A DNA stretch of 56,912 nucleotides from a virus: positions 1 to 56,912 of IMG/VR virus record IMGVR_UViG_3300044612_003613; one strand, written 5' to 3'. The translations under genes and the position numbers were made by a program. Positions within the stretch are counted from its first letter, which is position 1, and each line of letters starts with the position of its first letter. The notes under the pieces were generated by a model. It was not told the DNA's origin. It saw only the letters and a program-made list of their open reading frames with translations, and ran no database searches. Below, one piece after another: positions 24,803 through 30,535 of this stretch.

Positions 24803-25277
24803 AGCCCCGGGGCCGGCGCTGGCGCGAGCCCGAGCGATCGGATGGAGGATAGGTGGGCTTGGGGTTGTAGCTGCTTCCACCGCTTTCAATGGACTTAATG
24901 GCTGCTACTTGGTAGGGCTGTGGTTGCCTTGGTTCACCCAGCACTTGTTGAATCTCCGCCGCCTGCATCCCACCGGCCGCCAGAAAATCTGCAGCTGGGA
25001 AGCTGATGGGTCCGGGCGTCGAGAGAATCACATATCGGGTAGCAACAGAACCGTCTTCTGTGCCCGGGTCAATGCCAAGGACCAAGCTGGGCGCCTTCGG
25101 ACGCAACAGCCAGAACAGTGGCTCAGCCCGAAGGCGCATCATTAGGGCCCTGGTGGCCATTCCGGCCACATAAAAGGCAGCCGTTGCTGCGATTACCCAG
25201 CTGAGGTGCCCCTCCTTGTAGGACAGCTTGAGGTTTTGGCCCCAATCAGCTCTCGTGATGCCTGCCAGCGTTGTCAT
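24789..25277 (-). CDS. Small membrane-anchored protein
   Basis: 162 residues from ATG 25277 (MTTLAGITRADWGQN); the open frame to 25382 would cross the operator. One hydrophobic segment lies at about residues 26-42 (WVIAATAAFYVAGMATRA) and a second short one follows near 'PLFWLLRP'. The C-terminal half is soluble and ends in a basic, Ser/Pro-rich tail (RSGSRQRRPRG). It is divergent from the early plus-strand operon and probably controlled by operator copy 2. Function unknown. Confidence 0.5.
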   Translation of the reverse strand: MTTLAGITRADWGQNLKLSYKEGHLSWVIAATAAFYVAGMATRALMMRLRAEPLFWLLRPKAPSLVLGIDPGTEDGSVATRYVILSTPGPISFPAADFLAAGGMQAAEIQQVLGEPRQPQPYQVAAIKSIESGGSSYNPKPTYPPSDRSGSRQRRPRGFKAS

Positions 25278-25328
25278 GATTTTTGATGGCCAGCCGGATG
25301 AAGAGCGTCGGCGGGCCAACGATGGCAG

Positions 25329-25346
25329 CATACAGGATCTTGTATG
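25329..25346. promoter_or_regulatory. Operator palindrome copy 2
   Basis: CATACAGGATCTTGTATG has perfect 6-bp arms (CATACA/TGTATG) around a GATC centre, and is the most symmetric of the four copies. It lies between divergent starts at 25277 (minus) and 25381 (plus; 34 bases to the start). Confidence 0.75.
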
Positions 25347-25380
25347 GGTAGTAGGATACGCAGGCCCACCCGTCGCCGGC

Positions 25381-25959
25381 ATGTCACCGTTTATGGACCA
25401 AGATCAACCACCCGAAGCCGTTGGTAGCCTTCATGGCTATATCACATCTACGAATTATGAGTTGCTTTTCCATCTAGCAAAGCGTCAGTCTGTTGTTTGT
25501 GAGGTCGATTTTGTTTATGACCTTCGGGACATAGATGAAGTTCCGCAAAGAGACATATGCAAAACCCGGTACAGCACCCACCTTAATGAACATCACGTAG
25601 TGGCTCGGGGCAATACTTATCTGTTTGCAAACAGTTTGGAAGAGTTCTCTGCATTGTGCAAACACAATAATTTGCAGTGGGTGGTGCCCCCCTTCTTGCT
25701 AAGGGGCGTCAACAGTCTTGGCGACAACAGCCTTGACCTTGACATTGAGCGATTAGATGCCGAAGGCTTGCAGGCCGAATTGCAAAAAGGTTGGGAGCTT
25801 CGATTAGAAGAAGCCAACTTGGCCGCTGCTGATGGTGGTCCTGCAGACGGTGGTCTTCCAAGGATTGATCACAGCACAAGTGCAGCTGTTCACCCTGTGG
25901 TCAACGGCATTCCGTCAATTCTCCTGGACGATATCGCCGATCCCTGGATGCAACCATGA
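25381..25959 (+). CDS. Early hypothetical protein, paralogue of 16568-16870
   Basis: 192 residues from ATG 25381 (MSPFMDQDQPPEAVG); upstream in-frame ATGs would place coding sequence across the operator and are less likely. Residues about 20-105 share their pattern with the 100-residue protein at 16568 (VCEVDF; EEFSALCKHNNLQWVVPP). The C-terminal half is additional and Ala/Asp/Gly-rich. It is the first gene of the 25.4-28.5 kb early operon and overlaps the ASCH gene by ATGA. Function unknown. Confidence 0.55.
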   Translation: MSPFMDQDQPPEAVGSLHGYITSTNYELLFHLAKRQSVVCEVDFVYDLRDIDEVPQRDICKTRYSTHLNEHHVVARGNTYLFANSLEEFSALCKHNNLQWVVPPFLLRGVNSLGDNSLDLDIERLDAEGLQAELQKGWELRLEEANLAAADGGPADGGLPRIDHSTSAAVHPVVNGIPSILLDDIADPWMQP

Positions 25960-26366
25960 CCTTAGCTTTGAGTATTAGGCAGCCATTTGCCTCGCTAATC
26001 CTGATACCACTAAAGGATGTAGAAAACCGCGACTGGTGGACAGGCTTGCGTGGGCCGTTCCTGGTTCATGCCGCTAAGGGCATGACACGAGCTGAATATG
26101 CAGACGCTATGAACTTTGCCAAGCGCATTTGCTCTCTCTCCCAGCCAGAACTGCTACCTCTTTTGGAAAGCGAAAGCTTTGCTTTCGAAAACCTCCCTCG
26201 CGGTGGCATTATTGGCAGCGCTGTTTTGCGCGCCTGCGTTAAACGCTGTGGATCCCCCTGGTTTCGGGGGAAATATGGGTTTCTCCTGGGAGATCAAAGG
26301 AAACTGCCCTTTGCCCCGTACAAGGGAGAGCGCGGCTTCTTTGATGTTCCGGGGGTGTTGCCATGA
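25956..26366 (+). CDS. ASCH-domain protein
   Basis: 136 residues. The opening 'ALSIRQPFASLIL', then 'DVENRDWWTGLRGPFLVHAAKG' and 'GGIIGSAVL' with the closing 'GFFDVPGVLP', are the ASCH fold signature (PUA-like). ASCH proteins bind RNA or modified nucleotides, and some are nucleases or amidohydrolases acting on modified cytidines. In phages they often sit in early operons near nucleases, as here. It starts and ends in ATGA overlaps. Confidence 0.8.
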   Translation: MTLALSIRQPFASLILIPLKDVENRDWWTGLRGPFLVHAAKGMTRAEYADAMNFAKRICSLSQPELLPLLESESFAFENLPRGGIIGSAVLRACVKRCGSPWFRGKYGFLLGDQRKLPFAPYKGERGFFDVPGVLP

Positions 26367-26431
26367 CCCTCGCACTAAGCATTGCCAGCCAACTGCCTCA
26401 CCAGAAATGCCTTTTTCAGCCCCAACCTTAG
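26363..26431 (+). pseudogene. Truncated copy of the ASCH gene start
   Basis: ATG 26363 opens a 22-codon frame whose first seven residues (MTLALSI) repeat the start of the ASCH gene. The following bases (GCCAGCCAACTGCCTCA) match GGCAGCCATTTGCCTCG of the ASCH gene after a one-base deletion. It looks like a duplicated or recombined 5' fragment now out of frame, and it overlaps the start of 26407-26673. Confidence 0.4.
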
Positions 26432-26673
26432 AACAATTATTTGCCGCCATCCGCGGCCCAGCCACCAGCATGGATGACTTGACCCACATGGTTGGCCCCT
26501 CGCCTGAGGAGCAATCATGTCACGAAACAGTTATGTCCCAGATTGAACAGCTTTGGACGAGAGCTGAGCGTGAACAATTGGGGAATAATCCCCAGTCGTG
26601 GCCCTGTCTATTGAAAGACCGGTATAACAGACTCACTGCTCAGTCTCAAGCTTTTGAGAACCGGTACTGCTAA
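26407..26673 (+). CDS. Hypothetical 88-residue protein
   Basis: ATG at 26407 (MPFSAPTLEQLFAAIRG...), stop at 26673. It is mostly helical, with one Cys-His pair (SCHET) in the middle and a Trp-containing helix (QIEQLWTRAEREQLG). The same frame is open upstream through the ASCH-like fragment, so the original gene may have begun at 26363 before a frameshift. There is no recognised family. It is part of the early operon. Confidence 0.45.
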   Translation: MPFSAPTLEQLFAAIRGPATSMDDLTHMVGPSPEEQSCHETVMSQIEQLWTRAEREQLGNNPQSWPCLLKDRYNRLTAQSQAFENRYC

Positions 26674-26711
26674 TAGCCCCGACGAGGCATTCCAACACCC
26701 CCCAAAAACTA

Positions 26712-27437
26712 ATGCTTGATCCAGGCCATCTCCTAATCGTCGACGTCGAGACAACGGGGATCAACTTTGAAGAAAACGCGCCAATCGAGATTGGGGCCAT
26801 TCTTTTTGATGTGAAGCACCGGGCCGTCACGCACCAATTCTCGGCCCTGCTGCCGAGCGTGGTGCCCAACGGCGCCGAAGCTGTCAACGGGATCCCCGAT
26901 GCCCTGCTGGCTTTGGCAGAAGTCCAACGGCTTTGCGAACCATCCATCTGCTATCTGCAGCAGCTTTACAACTCCGCCGACGCGGTGCTTGCGCACAACG
27001 TTGATTTTGATCACCCTTGGCTGGCGCCGCTGCTTTCCAGCAAGCCGACGCCTTGGATCTGCACCCTGCGTGACTTCAGGTGGCACCGGCCCGGTTTGCG
27101 CGCCACGCCATCGGTAATCGATCTGGCTCTGGCCCATGGTGTGCCGGTGTGGGCCGCCCACCGGGCCCTCACCGACTGCACTTACCTGGCCCAGGTGCTC
27201 GCCACCCGGGAGGACCTGGCGGAGCTGCTGCTGGATGCCCAGACGCCCCAGCTGCTTTATGCAGCCCTGGTCTCATACGACGATCGACACCTGGCCAAGG
27301 AGGCCGGCTTCCAGTGGCAAGGCCACGGTTGGATGAAGACCTGGACCCGTTACCTCAGGGAAGACGAGGCAGCAGCTCTGCCCTTCCAAGTGTTTGCAAT
27401 CGTCCCCCCGGACGAGCTCAAGCTGGAAGCAATATGA
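26712..27437 (+). CDS. DnaQ-like 3'-5' exonuclease (DEDDh)
   Basis: 241 residues. Exo I: 'IVDVETTG' (about residues 9-16); Exo II: 'AHNVDFDHPWLAP' (about 94-106); Exo III: 'AAHRALTDCTYLAQV' (about 149-163), giving the D-E-D-D-h set. The C-terminal segment (about 185-241; DRHLAKEAGFQWQGHGWMKT) is an added domain often seen in phage exonucleases of this type. It probably degrades or proofreads DNA, or processes host DNA early in infection. It overlaps the next gene by ATGA. Confidence 0.85.
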   Translation: MLDPGHLLIVDVETTGINFEENAPIEIGAILFDVKHRAVTHQFSALLPSVVPNGAEAVNGIPDALLALAEVQRLCEPSICYLQQLYNSADAVLAHNVDFDHPWLAPLLSSKPTPWICTLRDFRWHRPGLRATPSVIDLALAHGVPVWAAHRALTDCTYLAQVLATREDLAELLLDAQTPQLLYAALVSYDDRHLAKEAGFQWQGHGWMKTWTRYLREDEAAALPFQVFAIVPPDELKLEAI

Positions 27438-27694
27438 CCACCTCCTACTGGCGAAAGCAGGCGGCCCCGTTGATTGCCCAGGTGATCAAGGACGTCGGCA
27501 CCAGCGACCTGCCGGCGCTGCGGCGGGCCCTTTCCGATGCTTTTCCCTGGGAGCCCAAGAGTGGACACCCCTACAAGATCTGGTTGAGCGAGATCAAGCG
27601 CCAGCTGGCTCCAAAGGTCTACCAGCCCCCGCCCTGGTCGAAGCGTCGATCACCAGAACCTGCTCCCGGTCAACTCCTCCTCGAAATGCCATGA
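27434..27694 (+). CDS. Small basic protein (FPW..PKSGHPYKIWL motif)
   Basis: 86 residues, starting in an ATGA overlap with the exonuclease. The central motif 'DAFPWEPKSGHPYKIWLSEI' is compact and aromatic. The C-terminus is Pro/Lys-rich. Similar small proteins with a H-P-Y-K-I-W motif occur in other phage and cyanobacterial early regions, but no function is established to my knowledge. Translational coupling suggests cooperation with the exonuclease. Confidence 0.55.
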   Translation: MTTSYWRKQAAPLIAQVIKDVGTSDLPALRRALSDAFPWEPKSGHPYKIWLSEIKRQLAPKVYQPPPWSKRRSPEPAPGQLLLEMP

Positions 27695-28512
27695 CAGCCC
27701 CCAGCTCCCCCGGCCCACGCGACTCAGGACCCGGCGCCCCGCAAGCGCCGGAGGATTTGGCCACTGATCAGCTGATGGCGGCAAACCTAAGCGCCCTGCT
27801 AATCAAGGAATGTGGCCTTCATTCGCCAGGGTCATCGGCCCACGATCTTCTGCAGCGGGCCGCCGCAATGCTGGTCAACTACGGTCTGCCCGCCACCCCG
27901 CCAGCGCCGGAGCCAGGGGAGGTGGATGAACTGATTCATTGCTTGCGAATACGAGAGCAATCCCTTGGTTCAGAAGACACAAATTTGGTTCAACTCCGCG
28001 ACGCTGCATTTTTTGGCCGGGCCGCCACCAGGCTGGAGCAGCAGGAGTCCGAGCTTGCCGCCCTGGTTCAGCAGTTGGCCGAACCCGCCAAAGCATTGGT
28101 GGTGCCCGTCAACGAACAGCCATGGAACCGCCTTGGCTGGTGTGATGCCGAGGGCCGGTGCTGGCTTTGCAATTCGTACTCCATGGGCCGCTGGAACTAC
28201 GACACCCCGCCCGATCCAGCACAGGACTGGGGACGCCTTGGCACGGTGACCCACTCCGCTCCGCACTGGGCCATTCCTCGCCCTGGGAGGATGCCAGAGT
28301 TACCAAGCCTGAGCGTCTATTCGTATGACGCGGGTGAGTCGGTGAGGATAAGTCGCATGGGAGAGTCCAATTGCTGGTGCATAATCGCAAGTGGTTTAAT
28401 CCCAGACTGGTGGTTCAATCTGGAAATGCACTACGATTTTGCTTCGGCTGGGGCTGCCCTTGCTGCCATCAGATTGGCACAACAAACGGCCAAGAAATCT
28501 GAGGAGACTTAA
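27691..28512 (+). CDS. Hypothetical 273-residue early protein
   Basis: Starts in an ATGA overlap at 27691. The N-terminus is Pro/Gly-rich. Residues about 60-140 are helical (EVDELIHCLRIREQSLGSED, then TRLEQQESELAALVQQLA). The C-terminal half is rich in Trp, Cys and aromatic residues (GWCDAEGRCWLCNSYSMGRW, and NCWCIIASGLIPDWWF), suggesting a compact beta domain. It is the last long gene of the early plus operon. I do not recognise its function. Confidence 0.5.
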   Translation: MTAPSSPGPRDSGPGAPQAPEDLATDQLMAANLSALLIKECGLHSPGSSAHDLLQRAAAMLVNYGLPATPPAPEPGEVDELIHCLRIREQSLGSEDTNLVQLRDAAFFGRAATRLEQQESELAALVQQLAEPAKALVVPVNEQPWNRLGWCDAEGRCWLCNSYSMGRWNYDTPPDPAQDWGRLGTVTHSAPHWAIPRPGRMPELPSLSVYSYDAGESVRISRMGESNCWCIIASGLIPDWWFNLEMHYDFASAGAALAAIRLAQQTAKKSEET

Positions 28513-28605
28513 AGCGGCCAATTTGCTTATCGTCTTTTTAGATCACGGATTATTTGTAGCTTTTTGGCTAATTCTTTAATCTCCTAAGCTTTTTGGGGGT
28601 CTAAC

Positions 28606-28743
28606 ATGGCACTTGTGAACGTAGTGGTAATTGTATTTGCCATCTTTTGGGCTTCTGTTCCGACTGCCGCCATAAGCTTAGTGAGTGCCTGCTGCTCTGC
28701 TGCAGATAATTGGGGTCTGTTCATGATTGGGTTTTGCGATTAA
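28606..28743 (+). CDS. 45-residue putative membrane peptide/lipoprotein
   Basis: ATG at 28606 after a GGGGG tract, TAA at 28741-28743. The N-terminal 25 residues are hydrophobic (VVVIVFAIFWASVPTAA), followed by 'LVSAC', which fits a lipobox. The mature part would be only about 16 residues. The 3' end overlaps the convergent gene at 28721 by 23 bases. Coding status is uncertain. Confidence 0.3.
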   Translation: MALVNVVVIVFAIFWASVPTAAISLVSACCSAADNWGLFMIGFCD

Positions 28744-28951
28744 CTCGAAAGGCTGCTTGCCTGAAGGCTAGATCGGCCCTGCCTTCTTCTGTTATGCACA
28801 GCCAGCATTTGGCGCAGAACGGGTCATGGGCGCCGGTGTGAGGCCTGGAGCAGTTGGAGCAGGTGAACAACTCCGCGGGCGGCAGCCGGCCGGCCTGGCG
28901 CGCTCGATACCGTCGCATTCGCTCGGCGGCGGTTGGGTCAGGCATGGGCAT
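28721..28951 (-). CDS. Small zinc-binding, basic DNA-binding-like protein
   Basis: 76 residues (MPMPDPTAAERMRRYRARQAG...). A basic helix comes first; two C-x2-C pairs (CSNC and CAKC, about residues 31-51) could form a zinc ribbon. The same 'MPDPT' opening occurs in the next upstream gene (28938-29114), with which it overlaps by 14 bases. It is probably a small nucleic-acid-binding protein; there is no direct evidence for its target. Confidence 0.5.
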   Translation of the reverse strand: MPMPDPTAAERMRRYRARQAGRLPPAELFTCSNCSRPHTGAHDPFCAKCWLCITEEGRADLAFRQAAFRVNRKTQS

Positions 28952-29114
28952 TTCTTTCCGGCACGAGCTGCAGCATGGCCCACCATTGCCAGGAGCACTG
29001 AGCCTCCCAGCACACCTGGCAAACGGTGCCAGTGGAGGCGGATGGCCAGCGTTCGGCTGGATCGGGGATCTGGTCTCCGCAATCGGAGCATGCCGGGACG
29101 GTGGGGTCAGGCAT
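28938..29114 (-). CDS. 58-residue zinc-ribbon-like protein
   Basis: ATG at 29114 (MPDPTVPACSDCGDQIPD...). It has CSDC and CQVC pairs, spaced as in a small zinc ribbon, then a Trp-rich C-terminus (EAQCSWQWWAML). It overlaps the upstream 52-residue gene by 8 bases and the downstream 76-residue gene by 14 bases, forming a tight cluster of small proteins. Function unknown. Confidence 0.45.
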   Translation of the reverse strand: MPDPTVPACSDCGDQIPDPAERWPSASTGTVCQVCWEAQCSWQWWAMLQLVPERNAHA

Positions 29115-29265
29115 GTAATTTATTGAAAGTAACTTCAACCGCGACTTTGTTGATTTGATTGTCAGACCAGTTGGGGTGGCGTTCCTTAATGTCAGCAAAA
29201 AGCCGTTGCCATCCCTGATAAAGATCATTAAGTGCGTTAGCTTTTTCTTGGCGAGTCATTGTCAT
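29107..29265 (-). CDS. 52-residue helical protein
   Basis: ATG at 29265 (an ATG at 29259 is also possible), stop TGA at 29107. The sequence MTMTRQEKANALNDLYQGWQ followed by 'FADIKERHPNWSDNQINK' is amphipathic and fully helical. It overlaps the start of the zinc-ribbon gene by 8 bases, consistent with an operon. No family recognised. Confidence 0.4.
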   Translation of the reverse strand: MTMTRQEKANALNDLYQGWQRLFADIKERHPNWSDNQINKVAVEVTFNKLHA

Positions 29266-29323
29266 GGCTGGCTAAAGAATGACGGGGATTGGATTGTCGC
29301 AGGGAATCCCGGCGTGCTGGATA

Positions 29324-29701
29324 TCAGTCATCGCCCCAGGAGAGAATTCCCATGCCCATTATGGGTTGAGCCCAGTTTCCTGGGTCATGGCCCGCTGGCC
29401 ATCCTGGGAAAGCACTTTCAAGTGCTTGGATCTGGACGTAAAGCTTCTCCAACTGAGGAAAAGTTTTTTTGATGGTTCTGGGATTGTTCTTGTCCTCCCA
29501 TGGATAGAAAATTGTCCCCACCCCATAGGAGTAAACGGAAGAAGAGGGGCTATAGTCTTCTGCCCCTGGCGCAAGATTCTTCAGGATATCTTCTTTTTTT
29601 TGATAGAGATCAGCTAAGGCCAATCTCCACTCACGGATCGCTGTCGACGGGGCAGAACTGGCGGCGCAAATGAGCGAAGCGGCTGTTGTTGTGGCGGCCA
29701 T
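29324..29701 (-). CDS. Hypothetical 125-residue protein
   Basis: The N-terminal roughly 20 residues are Ala/Ser/Thr-rich and mildly hydrophobic. Then a helix (REWRLALADLYQKKEDILKNLA), an aromatic segment (YSYGVGTIFYPWED), and a Pro/Gly/Trp-rich end. It lies between cyAbrB (terminated at 29802) and the small-protein cluster, in the same direction. There is no known domain. Confidence 0.4.
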   Translation of the reverse strand: MAATTTAASLICAASSAPSTAIREWRLALADLYQKKEDILKNLAPGAEDYSPSSSVYSYGVGTIFYPWEDKNNPRTIKKTFPQLEKLYVQIQALESAFPGWPAGHDPGNWAQPIMGMGILSWGDD

Positions 29702-29801
29702 GGTTGTGTTGCAATGTGGCGGCTTGAGGGGATCCCTCCCCTACCTTCATAGCGTAACACGTCCGTAACGGTGTGGCGACCCAATCGGCCCTCCAGCACA
29801 C

Positions 29802-29827
29802 AAAAAAGCCCTGGCGCAAACCAGGGC
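29802..29827 (-). terminator. Rho-independent terminator downstream of cyAbrB
   Basis: On the minus strand, GCCCTGG-TTTGCG-CCAGGGC forms a perfect 7-bp GC-rich stem with a 6-base loop, immediately followed by TTTTTT. It lies 41 bases after the cyAbrB stop. Confidence 0.8.
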
Positions 29828-29868
29828 CCCCTTCGCTGCGCTTGCCGACCAGGGGCCGGCCGCAACCA

Positions 29869-30252
29869 TCAATCCTGATCTTCTGCTGCCTCGCTGTCAC
29901 CCTTCGGCAGGAGGCGAATCGATTTTCGCCCGAGCTTGATTTCGAACTCGTCGCCGGGCTTCAGATCGAGCAAGGCCGTGTAGGCCTTGCCAATCATGAG
30001 GTTGCCATTGAACTGAACCTTGGTCTCGAAGCTGAGCTTGCGGCCTGGGGATTTGCCGCCAGCGGCCTTGCCACCACCGCCACCAAAGTCCACACCCTTG
30101 GCATTGAGGAGGGCCTCGTAGAACGCCGTGAAGTTGAGGCGCTCGGAACCATCGGCCTTGGTGGAGACGTAGCCACAAGCCCGAACAAGATCGGACTTGC
30201 TGACATCCCCCATCTCCTTGACCTTGGCCATCAAATCAGAACCGACAAGCAT
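29869..30252 (-). CDS. Cyanobacterial-type AbrB transcription regulator (cyAbrB)
   Basis: 127 residues from ATG 30252 (MLVGSDLMAKVKEMG...). The N-terminal half matches the cyAbrB-specific domain (SKSDLVRACGYVS, FTAFYEALLNAKGVDF). The C-terminal half is the AbrB swapped-hairpin DNA-binding domain (VQFNGNLMIGKAYTALLDLK, PGDEFEIKLGRKSIRLL). Cyanobacterial cyAbrB proteins are global regulators of nitrogen/carbon status and of cell and phage physiology. A phage copy could take over or buffer host control. Operator copy 3 lies 59 bases upstream of the start, and a strong terminator follows. Confidence 0.85.
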   Translation of the reverse strand: MLVGSDLMAKVKEMGDVSKSDLVRACGYVSTKADGSERLNFTAFYEALLNAKGVDFGGGGGKAAGGKSPGRKLSFETKVQFNGNLMIGKAYTALLDLKPGDEFEIKLGRKSIRLLPKGDSEAAEDQD

Positions 30253-30310
30253 CTGGATGCAGTGCAATGACCATTTAAGTATCACTTGGTGCTATAGCCC
30301 TATGCAAGCA

Positions 30311-30328
30311 AATACAGAATCCTGTACG
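30311..30328. promoter_or_regulatory. Operator palindrome copy 3 (divergent variant)
   Basis: AATACAGAATCCTGTACG keeps the TACA-N6-TGTA core of the other three copies. It is located upstream of the leftward cyAbrB gene. Confidence 0.55.
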
Positions 30329-30367
30329 GCAATCCGCCCTTTATGGCCTTGTTTGGGCTTTTAACGG

Positions 30368-30535
30368 TCAGCCGAGGTGGGAATCAGGGTCCCAATCAGG
30401 CATCCCTTCCGACTCTTGTGCGTACTTGGCCTGCTCTTCTGCCGTCAGCGCTGGCAGCGTTGCATCAAGTTGCTCGTCTGCAGCGGTGTCGCCTCCAATT
30501 GATGCGCTGGGATCCTGTCTGGTGCTGCTGGTCAT
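30368..30535 (-). CDS. 55-residue acidic protein coupled to the zeta-type protein
   Basis: ATG at 30535 overlaps the upstream stop (ATGA), TGA at 30368. The sequence is very acidic and probably unfolded (DTAADEQLDATLPALTAEEQ, then 'GMPDWDPDSHLG'). It may be the partner or antitoxin of the zeta-type P-loop kinase encoded just upstream, but it does not resemble epsilon antitoxin. This is a coupling-based inference. Confidence 0.5.
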   Translation of the reverse strand: MTSSTRQDPSASIGGDTAADEQLDATLPALTAEEQAKYAQESEGMPDWDPDSHLG

